Part shown: in pieces, positions 6,095-12,291 of the stretch | Layout of the letters: the number at the start of each line of letters is the position of its first letter | How positions within the stretch are numbered: the stretch's first letter is position 1 | Source: an uncultured Lachnospiraceae bacterium | GTDB taxonomy: Bacteria > Bacillota > Clostridia > Lachnospirales > Lachnospiraceae | NCBI GenBank assembly: GCA_902803355.1 | Contig: CADCPP010000159.1 | Span: 1-12,457, forward strand | Direction: 5' to 3' | DNA length: 12,457 nucleotides | Translations under genes and position numbers: made by a program | The notes under the pieces: generated by a model | Databases searched by the model: none | Told to the model about the DNA's origin: nothing | Seen by the model: only the letters and a program-made list of their open reading frames with translations

Positions 6095-7285
6095 TCACAC
6101 TTTCTCAATGACCGTCGCGCTGCCGAGGCCGCCGCCCACGCACATCGTCGCGAGCCCGTAGCGGGCTTCCGGGCGCCGCTGCAGCTCATAGCAGAGCGTG
6201 CCGATCAGTCTGGCGCCGGTCATACCGGCCGGATGGCCGAGCGCGATCGCGCCGCCGTTGACATTCAGTTTCGATTGGTCAATGCCCAGCTCGTGCACAC
6301 AGGCGAGCGCCTGTGCCGCGAAGGCTTCGTTCAGTTCGATCAAATCCATCTGGTCGATGGTCATGTCCAGCTGCTTTAAGACCTTGCGCACTGCCGGGAT
6401 CGGGCCGATGCCCATGATGCGCGGATCCACGCCGGCCGTGGCATAGCCGATGATCTTCGCGAAGGGTTTTACCCCGAGTTCCTTTACCTTGTCTTCGCTC
6501 ATGAGCAGCAGGACCGCCGCCCCGTCATTGCGTCCGCAGGCGTTGCCGACCGTGACCGTGCCGTCCGGCTTGAAGACCGGCTTCAAGCTCGCCAGCTTCT
6601 CCGGCGAGGTCAGGCGCGGATGCTCATCCTTATCCACGATGACCGGCTCGCCCTTTTTCTGCGGCACCGCTACCGGGACGATCTCATCGAACTTTCCGGC
6701 CTCGTAAGCCGCCTGATAGCGGAGCTGGCTCTGATGCGCGAAAGCGTCCTGCTCTTCCCGCCCCACATGGTACTGTTCCGCCACCGTTTCCGCCGTGATG
6801 CCCATGCCGAAGCGCCCGTAGACCGAAGAAGGCTGCGCTCCCACCTGGCTCTCCGTGATGGAGTCGTAAATCGTCAGATTGCCGGTTCCCGCACCGTAGC
6901 GGATATTATTGGTGAAAAACGGCGAATTGCTCATGCTTTCCACGCCGCCGGCGATCACGATGTCTGCCATCCCGACCCGGATCTTGTTCACCGAGTTCTG
7001 GACCGAGCACATGCCGGAAGAACAGGCCTGCTGGATCGTATAGCCCACCACCTCGTAAGGAAAGCCCGAAAGCAGCGCCGCATGTCTTGCCACGTTGTGG
7101 ATGGCCGAGGAAGGACGGGTCTCGCCCATGACGATCTCATCGACCATATCCTTGCTGATGCCGCCGCGTTTTACGATCTCCTCAAAGACGGCTGCCGACA
7201 GATCAGCCACGGTCAGCGGCCGCAGCGCTCCGCCCATTTTCCCGATGGGCGTCCGGCAGTATGCCGTTATATAAACATCTCTCAT
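6095..7285 (-). CDS. Thiolase (acetyl-CoA C-acetyltransferase / 3-ketoacyl-CoA thiolase)
   Basis: This 396-residue thiolase would cleave a 3-oxoacyl-CoA with CoA to acetyl-CoA and a shortened acyl-CoA, or condense two acetyl-CoA. The nucleophilic Cys is C88 in QQACSSGM. NEAFA (319-323) gives the oxyanion Asn. His 351 lies in GGAIALGHPAGMTGAR and the second catalytic Cys is C382 in CVGGGLGSA, so all three catalytic residues are intact. Small deviations are Cys in GNACGRNDGA (248-257), where Ser is usual, and Gln at the position commonly Asn just before the active Cys. The start at 7285 has AGGAGG 5 bases upstream, and the gap to the CoA-transferase stop is 15 bases. The 3' end touches the next gene (TGA at 6097-6095). 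Known thiolases of this size with HPxGxTG act on acetoacetyl-CoA or on longer and dicarboxylic 3-oxoacyl-CoAs, so chain length is open. Confidence 0.94.
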   Translation of the reverse strand: MRDVYITAYCRTPIGKMGGALRPLTVADLSAAVFEEIVKRGGISKDMVDEIVMGETRPSSAIHNVARHAALLSGFPYEVVGYTIQQACSSGMCSVQNSVNKIRVGMADIVIAGGVESMSNSPFFTNNIRYGAGTGNLTIYDSITESQVGAQPSSVYGRFGMGITAETVAEQYHVGREEQDAFAHQSQLRYQAAYEAGKFDEIVPVAVPQKKGEPVIVDKDEHPRLTSPEKLASLKPVFKPDGTVTVGNACGRNDGAAVLLLMSEDKVKELGVKPFAKIIGYATAGVDPRIMGIGPIPAVRKVLKQLDMTIDQMDLIELNEAFAAQALACVHELGIDQSKLNVNGGAIALGHPAGMTGARLIGTLCYELQRRPEARYGLATMCVGGGLGSATVIEKV

Positions 7286-7300
7286 GTTTTCCTCCTGTGA

Positions 7301-8500
7301 TCAGATCACTGCCCTCTCGCGCAGTTCCTGAAGCTTTGCCTCATCGTAGCCGAGCAGCTCGCCGTAGACTTCCGCGTTGTGCTGTCCCAGAAGCGGCGCA
7401 GGCATCCGCAGGCTGCTCTTCGTCTCAGAAAGCTTTATCGGGTTATTGGTCACGGTCATCTCGCCGATGCCCGGCTGGTCCATATGGATCAGCATCTCCC
7501 GTTCTTCGGTAAAATATGTATTGTTTGAGATCTCATCCATGTCCCAGATCGGCCCGGCCGGGATGCCGCAGGCCAGGCAGGTCTCCACGATCTCATCGAC
7601 CGTCAGATCGGCCGCCCAGTCTTCCACGATCTTCTTGATGTCCGCATAATTGTCCGAGCGCCGTGCCATGATGCAGTAGCGTTCATCGTCCGCAAGCTCC
7701 GGACGTTTCAGCACCTGCTCCGCGAACTTACGGAACAGCTTGTCGCTGCCGCAGGCCAGGTTGAAATAGCTGTCCTTCGCCTTAAAGGAGCCGTAGGGTG
7801 CGTTGCCCACGTAGCGGTTGCCGAGGCGGGGCACCAGATGGCCGCTTACGAAATAGCGCACATTTTCCGACGGCATGAGGGCTAACACCGAATCGAGCAG
7901 GGCGATATCCACACACTGGCCTTCACCGGTCAGCTCTCTGGCATGCAGCGCCGCAAGGATGCCGATTACGGCGTTCATGCCCGCGGAGATGTCAGCGATG
8001 GACGTGCCGACACGGTTCGGTTCGCCGCCCTCGGTGCCCGTAAGAGCCATGATTCCTCCCATGCCCTGACCGATGATATCGTAGGCCGGCCGGGAAGCGT
8101 ATTTGCCTTTCTGGCCGAAGCCGGAGATCGTTGCGAAGATGATCCGCTTATTCACGGCGCGGAACACATCGTAGCCCAGCCCCAGCTTTTCCATCACTCC
8201 GGGTCTGAAATTTGACAGGACCACGTCCGCCTTTTTCGCCATTTCCAGCAGCATCGCCCGTCCCTCAGGATCCTTCAGGTTCAGCGTGATGCTTCGTTTG
8301 TTCCGGTTCATTGCGGCAAAAAACGTGCTGGCGCCGTTTACATGGATCGGCGTCATTCGCGCGTCGTCACCCTTTCCCGGCATCTCGATCTTGATGATAT
8401 CCGCTCCAAGGTCCCCCAGCCACATGGCTGCATACGGGCCGCTGAGGACTCTGGACAGGTCAAGGACCCGGATATCCCTTAGCGCTCCCTGTTCCATCAT
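7301..8500 (-). CDS. CaiB/BaiF (class III) CoA-transferase
   Basis: This 399-residue protein of the formyl-CoA transferase / L-carnitine CoA-transferase family moves CoA from an acyl-CoA donor onto a free carboxylate, activating the substrate without ATP. The N-terminus ALRDIRVLDLSRVLSGPYAAMWLGDLGADIIKIEMPGKGD fits the family start, here split as residues 6-20 and 21-45. NRNKRSITLNLKDPEG (65-80), SNFRPGVMEKLGLGYD (96-111), and RPAYDIIGQGMGG with the catalytic Asp 141 are all present, followed by GTSIADISAGMNAVIGILAAL and GQCVDIALLDS. The first ATG (8500) is chosen over the second (8497) because GGGAGG lies 8 bases from it. It is the first gene of the minus-strand operon and is divergent from a LysR-type regulator. 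It probably starts the pathway by activating the acid imported by the TRAP system. The acid and the CoA donor are not identifiable. Confidence 0.95.
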   Translation of the reverse strand: MMEQGALRDIRVLDLSRVLSGPYAAMWLGDLGADIIKIEMPGKGDDARMTPIHVNGASTFFAAMNRNKRSITLNLKDPEGRAMLLEMAKKADVVLSNFRPGVMEKLGLGYDVFRAVNKRIIFATISGFGQKGKYASRPAYDIIGQGMGGIMALTGTEGGEPNRVGTSIADISAGMNAVIGILAALHARELTGEGQCVDIALLDSVLALMPSENVRYFVSGHLVPRLGNRYVGNAPYGSFKAKDSYFNLACGSDKLFRKFAEQVLKRPELADDERYCIMARRSDNYADIKKIVEDWAADLTVDEIVETCLACGIPAGPIWDMDEISNNTYFTEEREMLIHMDQPGIGEMTVTNNPIKLSETKSSLRMPAPLLGQHNAEVYGELLGYDEAKLQELRERAVI

Positions 8501-8560
8501 TTTTTTCGCCTCCCAAACTATGATCGGTTCAATTCACGTACTTAACTATCGGCCGAGTTT

Positions 8561-8590
8561 AGTTTATCATTGACTTTTTCATAATTCCAA
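8561..8590 (-). promoter_or_regulatory. Candidate promoter of the CoA-transferase operon
   Basis: On the minus strand TTGGAA (8590-8585) is 18 bases from TAAACT (8566-8561), which is preceded by TGA, an extended -10 form. Both hexamers match four of six consensus bases. Such a weak promoter is normal for one activated by a LysR-type protein. It would start transcription near 8554, leaving a leader of about 55 bases. It lies face to face with, and overlaps, the regulator's own promoter. Confidence 0.4.
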
Positions 8591-8633
8591 TTTATATTTT
8601 ACTCAAATACATTTATTTATATAAATGATAAAC
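8562..8633. repeat. 10-base inverted repeat in the divergent regulatory region
   Basis: GTTTATCATT (8562-8571) and AATGATAAAC (8624-8633) are perfect inverted copies with 52 bases between them. The left copy covers the candidate -10 of the operon promoter and touches the -35 of the regulator promoter. The right copy ends at the regulator's ribosome site (GGGAGG, 8634-8639). A 12-base palindrome ATTTATATAAAT (8615-8626) overlaps the right copy. Two far-spaced half sites of this kind could bind the LysR-type tetramer and loop the DNA; that role is inference. Confidence 0.5.
8570..8598 (+). promoter_or_regulatory. Promoter of the LysR-type regulator gene
   Basis: TTGACT (8570-8575) and TATATT (8593-8598) are separated by exactly 17 bases, and each matches five of six consensus positions. 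Transcription would start near 8605, about 40 bases before the ATG. This is clearly the better of the two promoters in the gap. Confidence 0.7.
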
Positions 8634-8644
8634 GGGAGGCAGAC

Positions 8645-9523
8645 ATGGTCACGCTCCAGCAGCTGCGTTATTTCAGGGAGCTCGCCGCAAACGGTCATCT
8701 GACCCATACCGCGGAAAAGCTGCATATTACCCAGACATCCTTAAGCAATACGATCATCCATCTGGAGAAGGAACTCGGCGTCAGACTTTTCCGCCGCGTA
8801 GGCCGCAGTCTGGAACTGAGCGAGATCGGGGAAGCTTACCTTCGCTATGTCGAAGAAGGGCTTTCCTCACTGGACAACGGTCTTACTGTGGTGGACGATT
8901 ATCTGAACCGAGGCAACAATTCCGTTTCAATAGCCATGAGCAGCTCCCACGTCTGGACGACCCTCATCCGTAATTTCCGCACGGAATATCGGGACTACAG
9001 CATCCGTCAGGTCAACTGCACGCGCCTGCAGTACCGCGACCTGCTGATCAGCCAGGAGACCGACCTTGTCATCGCGGGCATCGACGACCTGCCGCTCGGC
9101 GGCCTGGAATACACCATCTTCCGCCGGGAAAAGCTTTATCTCTGTGTCTATAAGGACCACCCCTTCGCCTCCCGGGACAGCATTTATCTGGAGGAGGCAA
9201 AGAACGAGTCCTTCATCAACCTAAGCGAGAGCGAAAGCTTCCGGATCTTCTGCGACAAACTGTTTGAGAAGGCGGGAATCTCTCCCAATGCATCGATCGA
9301 ATGCGACTATATCATGCGCGGCAAGCTGATCGAGGCAGGCTTCGGCGTCGCCGTGACCACCGGCCGTTCCATCGACATGAACATGCTGGGCAACAACGTA
9401 TTCATCCCGCTGTCGGATGACTTTGCGGAACGTCCCATCGCGATCATCTGGAATCCGAAGCATTATCTCGGCAAAGCCGCCCGGGATTTTAGGGATTATA
9501 CACTGAAGACAGAAACGAAATAG
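8645..9523 (+). CDS. LysR-type transcriptional regulator of the divergent CoA-transferase/TRAP operon
   Basis: This 292-residue protein has the usual length and layout of the family. A winged helix-turn-helix spans residues 1-65: LQQLRYFRELAANGHLTHTA, then the recognition helix around ITQTSLSNTIIHLEKELGV, then the wing LFRRVGRSLELSEIG. A linker helix follows, and an inducer-binding domain from about residue 90 to the end includes DLVIAGIDDLPLGGLEY and LYLCVYKDHPFASRD. The ATG at 8645 has GGGAGG 5 bases upstream. It is transcribed away from the CoA-transferase operon, and by the common rule for the family it probably controls that operon in response to a pathway acid or CoA ester and represses its own gene. 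No terminator follows. The toxin-antitoxin promoter begins 20 bases after the stop. Confidence 0.93.
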   Translation: MVTLQQLRYFRELAANGHLTHTAEKLHITQTSLSNTIIHLEKELGVRLFRRVGRSLELSEIGEAYLRYVEEGLSSLDNGLTVVDDYLNRGNNSVSIAMSSSHVWTTLIRNFRTEYRDYSIRQVNCTRLQYRDLLISQETDLVIAGIDDLPLGGLEYTIFRREKLYLCVYKDHPFASRDSIYLEEAKNESFINLSESESFRIFCDKLFEKAGISPNASIECDYIMRGKLIEAGFGVAVTTGRSIDMNMLGNNVFIPLSDDFAERPIAIIWNPKHYLGKAARDFRDYTLKTETK

Positions 9524-9542
9524 GCAAGAATGCCCAGGAAGC

Positions 9543-9571
9543 TTGAAATCAATAACAAAGCGTGCTATAGT
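9543..9571 (+). promoter_or_regulatory. Promoter of the toxin-antitoxin pair
   Basis: TTGAAA (9543-9548) and TATAGT (9566-9571) are 17 bases apart, and TG at 9563-9564 makes an extended -10. Transcription would start near 9578, about 30 bases before the antitoxin ATG. A short inverted repeat ATAT-TTGG-ATAT (9573-9584) lies over the predicted start and could be part of an autoregulatory operator, though it is too short to be sure. Confidence 0.65.
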
Positions 9572-9595
9572 CATATTTGGATATAAAACGTCTAT

Positions 9596-9600
9596 GGAGG
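9596..9600 (+). promoter_or_regulatory. Ribosome-binding site GGAGG that sets the antitoxin start
   Basis: GGAGG lies 8 bases before the ATG at 9609. Earlier in-frame starts exist: the TTG inside the -35 box at 9543 and an ATG at 9594. They lie upstream of the transcription start or on this ribosome site itself, so they are not used. Confidence 0.75.
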
Positions 9601-9608
9601 TGCTGAAT

Positions 9609-9896
9609 ATGACACCCTTTGCGGAAATCATCCGTCCTTCAGCGGATCTGCGGAATCATTATAGCGAAATATCAAAGGAATGCCGGCAGAACCGGAAAAC
9701 CGTGATCATCACGGTCAACGGACGCGGCGATACTGTCAGTATGGGCTACCAGCAGTATCAGGAATTGAAAGCCCGGATGGAACTGCTGGAGCTCCTGGGA
9801 GAAGCAGAGCAGGATGTGGCCGAAGGGCGCATCCTGCCGCTTGACGATACGTTTGGCAGACTACGTTCTGAGCTCACGGAGGCTCTCCATGAGTAA
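9609..9896 (+). CDS. Type II antitoxin, Phd/YefM family
   Basis: This 95-residue protein starts MTPFAEIIRPSADLRNHYSE, matching the Phd/YefM N-terminal DNA-binding fold (I-x-PS-x-DLR-x-x-Y-x-E-I). It continues with VIITVNGRGDTVSMGYQQY, the conserved beta strands, and then a long helix-rich, acidic C-terminal tail (about 55-95) that would wrap the toxin. It should neutralise the toxin encoded next and, together with it, repress its own promoter. The start at 9609 is set by GGAGG 8 bases upstream. Its last 8 bases overlap the toxin gene, a typical arrangement for translation-coupled antitoxin-first pairs. Confidence 0.88.
   Translation: MTPFAEIIRPSADLRNHYSEISKECRQNRKTVIITVNGRGDTVSMGYQQYQELKARMELLELLGEAEQDVAEGRILPLDDTFGRLRSELTEALHE
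9878..9882 (+). promoter_or_regulatory. Ribosome-binding site GGAGG inside the antitoxin gene that sets the toxin start
   Basis: GGAGG is 6 bases before the ATG at 9889. The open frame extends upstream to 9814, but that part is only the antitoxin read in another frame, so 9889 is the start. Confidence 0.75.
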
Positions 9897-10206
9897 ATAT
9901 CAGATCCTTCGGACAGCCAAAGCAGATGAACAGATCTCGGATATTATTCACTATGTGGCTGCCGATTCCGGCGATCCCATGGTCGCACTTGCCTGTCTTG
10001 ACCGTATGGAACAGGAGATCCGCAGGCTGGAGGATTTTCCGTTTATCGGAAGCGTTCCGCGTTATGCGGTGCTTCGGCACAGAGGATACCGTTACCTGAT
10101 CTCTGACCGCTGGCTGGTCTTTTACAAGGTCAACGAAAAAGAACGGCTCGTGATCGTCTATGCCGTTCTGGATGCCCGTCAGGACTATCTGAATCTGTTA
10201 ATATAG
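9889..10206 (+). CDS. Type II toxin, RelE/ParE family
   Basis: This 105-residue protein has the RelE/ParE layout: an N-terminal strand (MSKYQILRTAKADEQISDII), two helices (about 12-53, including MVALACLDRMEQEIRRLEDF), a P-F-I-G-S-V-P turn, and a C-terminal sheet with RHRGYRYLISDRWLVFYKVN and IVYAVLDARQDY. The basic and aromatic C-terminal part resembles ParE-like members that pair with Phd/YefM-type antitoxins. Relatives either poison DNA gyrase (ParE) or cut mRNA on the ribosome (RelE/YoeB); sequence alone does not decide which. It is encoded 8 bases into the antitoxin gene and ends just before a strong terminator. The frame is intact, so the pair may be active. Confidence 0.87.
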   Translation: MSKYQILRTAKADEQISDIIHYVAADSGDPMVALACLDRMEQEIRRLEDFPFIGSVPRYAVLRHRGYRYLISDRWLVFYKVNEKERLVIVYAVLDARQDYLNLLI

Positions 10207-10207
10207 C

Positions 10208-10267
10208 AAAGAGGGGCGGTCCAGGATGTGAACCGCCCCTCTTTTAGCCGCAGAAAGCGGCTTTTTT
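10208..10267. terminator. Tandem intrinsic terminator between converging operons
   Basis: The first hairpin pairs AAAGAGGGGCGGT (10208-10220) with ACCGCCCCTCTTT (10232-10244), a perfect 13-base-pair stem with an 11-base loop. The second pairs AGCCGC (10246-10251) with GCGGCT (10257-10262), ending in six T (10262-10267) on the plus strand. Together they stop the toxin transcript. The A-rich flank of the first stem gives it a T-run on the opposite strand as well, so it can also stop the transketolase transcript coming from the right. Confidence 0.85.
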
Positions 10268-11201
10268 ATTTCCGTGCAAGGAGACTGAGCGCACGCTTTG
10301 CAATCGCCTCCTCATCCATGCCGCAGTCGCGGTAGATGAGTTCGGGATCGCCGGATTCTCCAAAGCAGTCCGGTATACCGACAAGTGCCATCGGGACCGG
10401 GCAGTGCTGAGCCGCATATTCCGCTACGGCCGAGCCAAGACCGCCCATGACGGTCGCATCTTCGAGGGTGAGGATCGCGCCGGTCTCGCGGGCTGCCGCT
10501 TCCACAGCTTCAGTATCGAGCGGTTTGATGGTGGACATATCCAGGATGTGCACGCCTGCGCCCTGCTCCTTCAGCGCTTCGGCTGCCGCGATGGCTTTTG
10601 CCAGCAGGATGCCGGAGCTGATGATGGTCAGATCCCGTCCGGTCTCTTTCACGAGGGTCGCCTTGCCAGGCATGAAGCGGTAGCTCTCATCGTACACATC
10701 CGGCACGGGATTGCGGTGCAGACGGATATACAGCGGACCTTCAAAATCAAGGGAAGCCTTCGCCATCTTTCTTGCTGAGACCGCGTCCGCGGGCTGCCAG
10801 ATCGTCATGTTCGGGAAGGCGCGCATGATAGACACGTCCTCAACGGCCGCGTGCGTCGCGCCGTCGCCGCCTACCTGCAGGCCGGTATGCGTGCCGATGA
10901 TGGTCACATTCTGTTTCGTATGGCAGATGAAGGTCCTGACCTGTTCACAGGCACGCATGGAAGCGAAGACCGCGAAGGTCGCAAGATACACCTTATTGCC
11001 GCAGGAGGCAAGGCCTGCCGAGGCCGCAGTCAGGTTCTGTTCCGCAATGCCGAAAGTGAATTCGCGTCCGGGGAACAGTTCGCCGAAATGCTCCAGGCCG
11101 CAGGTCTTGGTGTCCGCGCTGCAGACCACGAAATCGTGTGTCTTTGCCAGTTCCAGCAGTTCTTTTCCGAAAGCCATTCTGGTCGCCAAAGTCTTAGCCA
11201 T
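10266..11201 (-). CDS. Transketolase, C-terminal subunit (split enzyme)
   Basis: This 311-residue half-enzyme carries the pyrimidine-binding and C-terminal domains of transketolase; with the N-terminal subunit encoded just upstream it would move two-carbon ketol units between sugar phosphates. Visible motifs are GIAEQN with the catalytic Glu 54 that activates thiamine diphosphate, the FAVFASMRACEQVR segment (76-89) and GGDGATHAAVED (111-122) with the conserved His 117. The C-terminal domain ends with ALSLLARK. Its ATG overlaps the TGA of the N-terminal subunit by one base (TGATG), with AAAGGAGG 9 bases upstream, so the two halves are made together in similar amounts. Split transketolases occur widely in Clostridia and archaea, both as general pentose-phosphate enzymes and as specialised forms in sugar catabolic clusters, so the sugar substrate is open. 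The stop codon lies within the terminator T-run. Confidence 0.93.
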   Translation of the reverse strand: MAKTLATRMAFGKELLELAKTHDFVVCSADTKTCGLEHFGELFPGREFTFGIAEQNLTAASAGLASCGNKVYLATFAVFASMRACEQVRTFICHTKQNVTIIGTHTGLQVGGDGATHAAVEDVSIMRAFPNMTIWQPADAVSARKMAKASLDFEGPLYIRLHRNPVPDVYDESYRFMPGKATLVKETGRDLTIISSGILLAKAIAAAEALKEQGAGVHILDMSTIKPLDTEAVEAAARETGAILTLEDATVMGGLGSAVAEYAAQHCPVPMALVGIPDCFGESGDPELIYRDCGMDEEAIAKRALSLLARK

Positions 11202-12046
11202 CAGAGGATCCCTCCTTTCTCCACTTCCGCGAGAGCGGCAAACAGCTGTTCCTCGCTCGGCGCCTTGCCGTGCCAGAGGCTGTCGTCTTCCATGAAGGAT
11301 ACGCCGCGGCCTTTAGCCGTCCGCATGATGATCACGGCCGGCGCACGCATGGTTCGGGCTGTATGGAGGGCATGCAGGACTTCACGCATGTTGTTGCCGG
11401 CGCATTCTGTGACCTGCCAGCCGAAGGCTCTCCACTTGTCCGCCAGCGGCTCAATGCGCATGATGTCATTCACCCAGCCGTTGATCTGCACGCCGTTCGC
11501 GTCCACGATGGCGATCAGATTATCTGCTCTGTGGTGCGCGGCCGCCATGGCTGCCTCCCAGACGAGGCCTTCCTGGACCTCGCCGTCACCGAGCATAACG
11601 TAGGTCATGAAATCCTGGCCATGCAGCTTTGCCGAAAGGGCCATGCCGAGGCCGACTGAGAGGCCGTTGCCGAGCGAGCCGGTCGAAAAATCGATGCCCG
11701 GTGTTTTCAGCATATCCGGGTGCCCCTGCAGGATCGAGTGGTATTCGCGGAGCGTATCCAGCACCGCAGGGTCAAAATAGCCGCGTCTCGCAAGCGCCGC
11801 GTACTGTGCCGGGCAGGCATGCCCCTTGGAGAGAATGAAGCGGTCCCGGTCCGGCCAGTCAGGCCTTTTCGGATCGATGTTCATGACGTGAAAATACAGC
11901 GCCGTGATCATGTCGACAGCGGATAAAGACCCGCCCGGATGGCCGGCGCCGGCCTTTGCGATCATCCTGAGAATGTCTTTCCGAAGCTGCACGGCAGTCT
12001 TTTCGAGGCGCAGTACGTCTTCTTCCGTATAGTAATATCTTGTCAT
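11201..12046 (-). CDS. Transketolase, N-terminal subunit (thiamine diphosphate-binding half of split enzyme)
   Basis: This 281-residue protein corresponds to the pyrophosphate-binding domain. Motifs include GAGHPGGSLS with His 36, SKGHA with His 76 (73-77), STGSLGNGLS (121-130) and the thiamine diphosphate / Mg motif beginning GDGEVQEG (153-160) and ending with Asn 184 in IVDANGVQING. These are all the hallmarks of a working N-terminal half. The ATG at 12046 has AAAGGAGG 6 bases upstream. No sugar kinase, isomerase or aldolase lies nearby, which keeps the pathway undefined. It is divergent from a second LysR-type gene, which is a plausible controller. Confidence 0.94.
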   Translation of the reverse strand: MTRYYYTEEDVLRLEKTAVQLRKDILRMIAKAGAGHPGGSLSAVDMITALYFHVMNIDPKRPDWPDRDRFILSKGHACPAQYAALARRGYFDPAVLDTLREYHSILQGHPDMLKTPGIDFSTGSLGNGLSVGLGMALSAKLHGQDFMTYVMLGDGEVQEGLVWEAAMAAAHHRADNLIAIVDANGVQINGWVNDIMRIEPLADKWRAFGWQVTECAGNNMREVLHALHTARTMRAPAVIIMRTAKGRGVSFMEDDSLWHGKAPSEEQLFAALAEVEKGGIL

Positions 12047-12113
12047 CGCCGTCCTCCTTTGCTTTCAGCGTACAGGGAAACAGCGGCGGATGTCCAATTC
12101 ATCTTTTTTCTTT

Positions 12114-12138
12114 TGATTATCAGAAAAATTAATAATCA
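12114..12138. promoter_or_regulatory. Perfect LysR-type operator candidate (TGATTAT-N11-ATAATCA)
   Basis: TGATTAT (12114-12120) and ATAATCA (12132-12138) are perfect 7-base inverted arms separated by 11 bases. The inner T at 12120 and A at 12132 make the T-N11-A core typical of LysR-type binding sites. Its centre is about 59 bases upstream of the predicted start of the regulator transcript and 80 bases upstream of the transketolase ATG. That is the expected place for a shared divergent control site. I could not find a convincing promoter for the transketolase side; a weak activator-dependent one is likely. Confidence 0.7.
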
Positions 12139-12149
12139 TTTCTCCGGTC

Positions 12150-12178
12150 TTGTCTGGCTGTCCGCAAAATGCTACAAT
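12150..12178 (+). promoter_or_regulatory. Promoter of the second LysR-type gene
   Basis: TTGTCT (12150-12155) and TACAAT (12173-12178) are 17 bases apart, with TG at 12170-12171 forming an extended -10. Transcription would begin near 12185, giving an unusually long leader of about 107 bases that contains a GC-rich hairpin. Confidence 0.7.
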
Positions 12179-12182
12179 AAAA

Positions 12183-12226
12183 GCCGGGATCCGGCGCTTC
12201 AGGGCGCCGCCCGGCAGAAGATCCCG
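12183..12226 (+). other. Structured mRNA leader with two alternative pairings
   Basis: GCCGGG (12183-12188) can pair with CCCGGC (12210-12215) around an inner GGCGC/GCGCC stem (12193-12197 with 12204-12208). Alternatively CGGGATC (12185-12191) pairs with GATCCCG (12220-12226) around an extended CGGCGC/GCGCCG stem. The outer pairings exclude each other because they share bases 12185-12188. No U-run follows, so it is not a terminator. No known riboswitch class was recognised. Confidence 0.45.
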
Positions 12227-12291
12227 CAAAACAAAACACCCGCCCGCAGGCAGATGCAGACAGGCCGGACAACGGAAAGGACTGTACGATC

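Noticed and set aside
6620..7300. A 226-codon plus-strand frame opposite the thiolase gene
   Set aside because: It is a His/Arg/Asp-rich shadow of a fully conserved thiolase.
8551..8558. The palindrome around CGGCCG (8551-8556) as the regulator's operator
   Set aside because: Only the central 8 bases are symmetric and the spacing does not fit the T-N11-A pattern; the 10-base inverted repeat nearby is the better candidate.
8595..8609. TATTT-N5-AAATA inverted repeat
   Set aside because: Short arms in very AT-rich DNA, easily explained by chance and by the overlapping -10 box.
10851..11603. A 250-codon plus-strand frame opposite the split transketolase genes
   Set aside because: It overlaps both subunits and its sequence has no coherent fold or motif.
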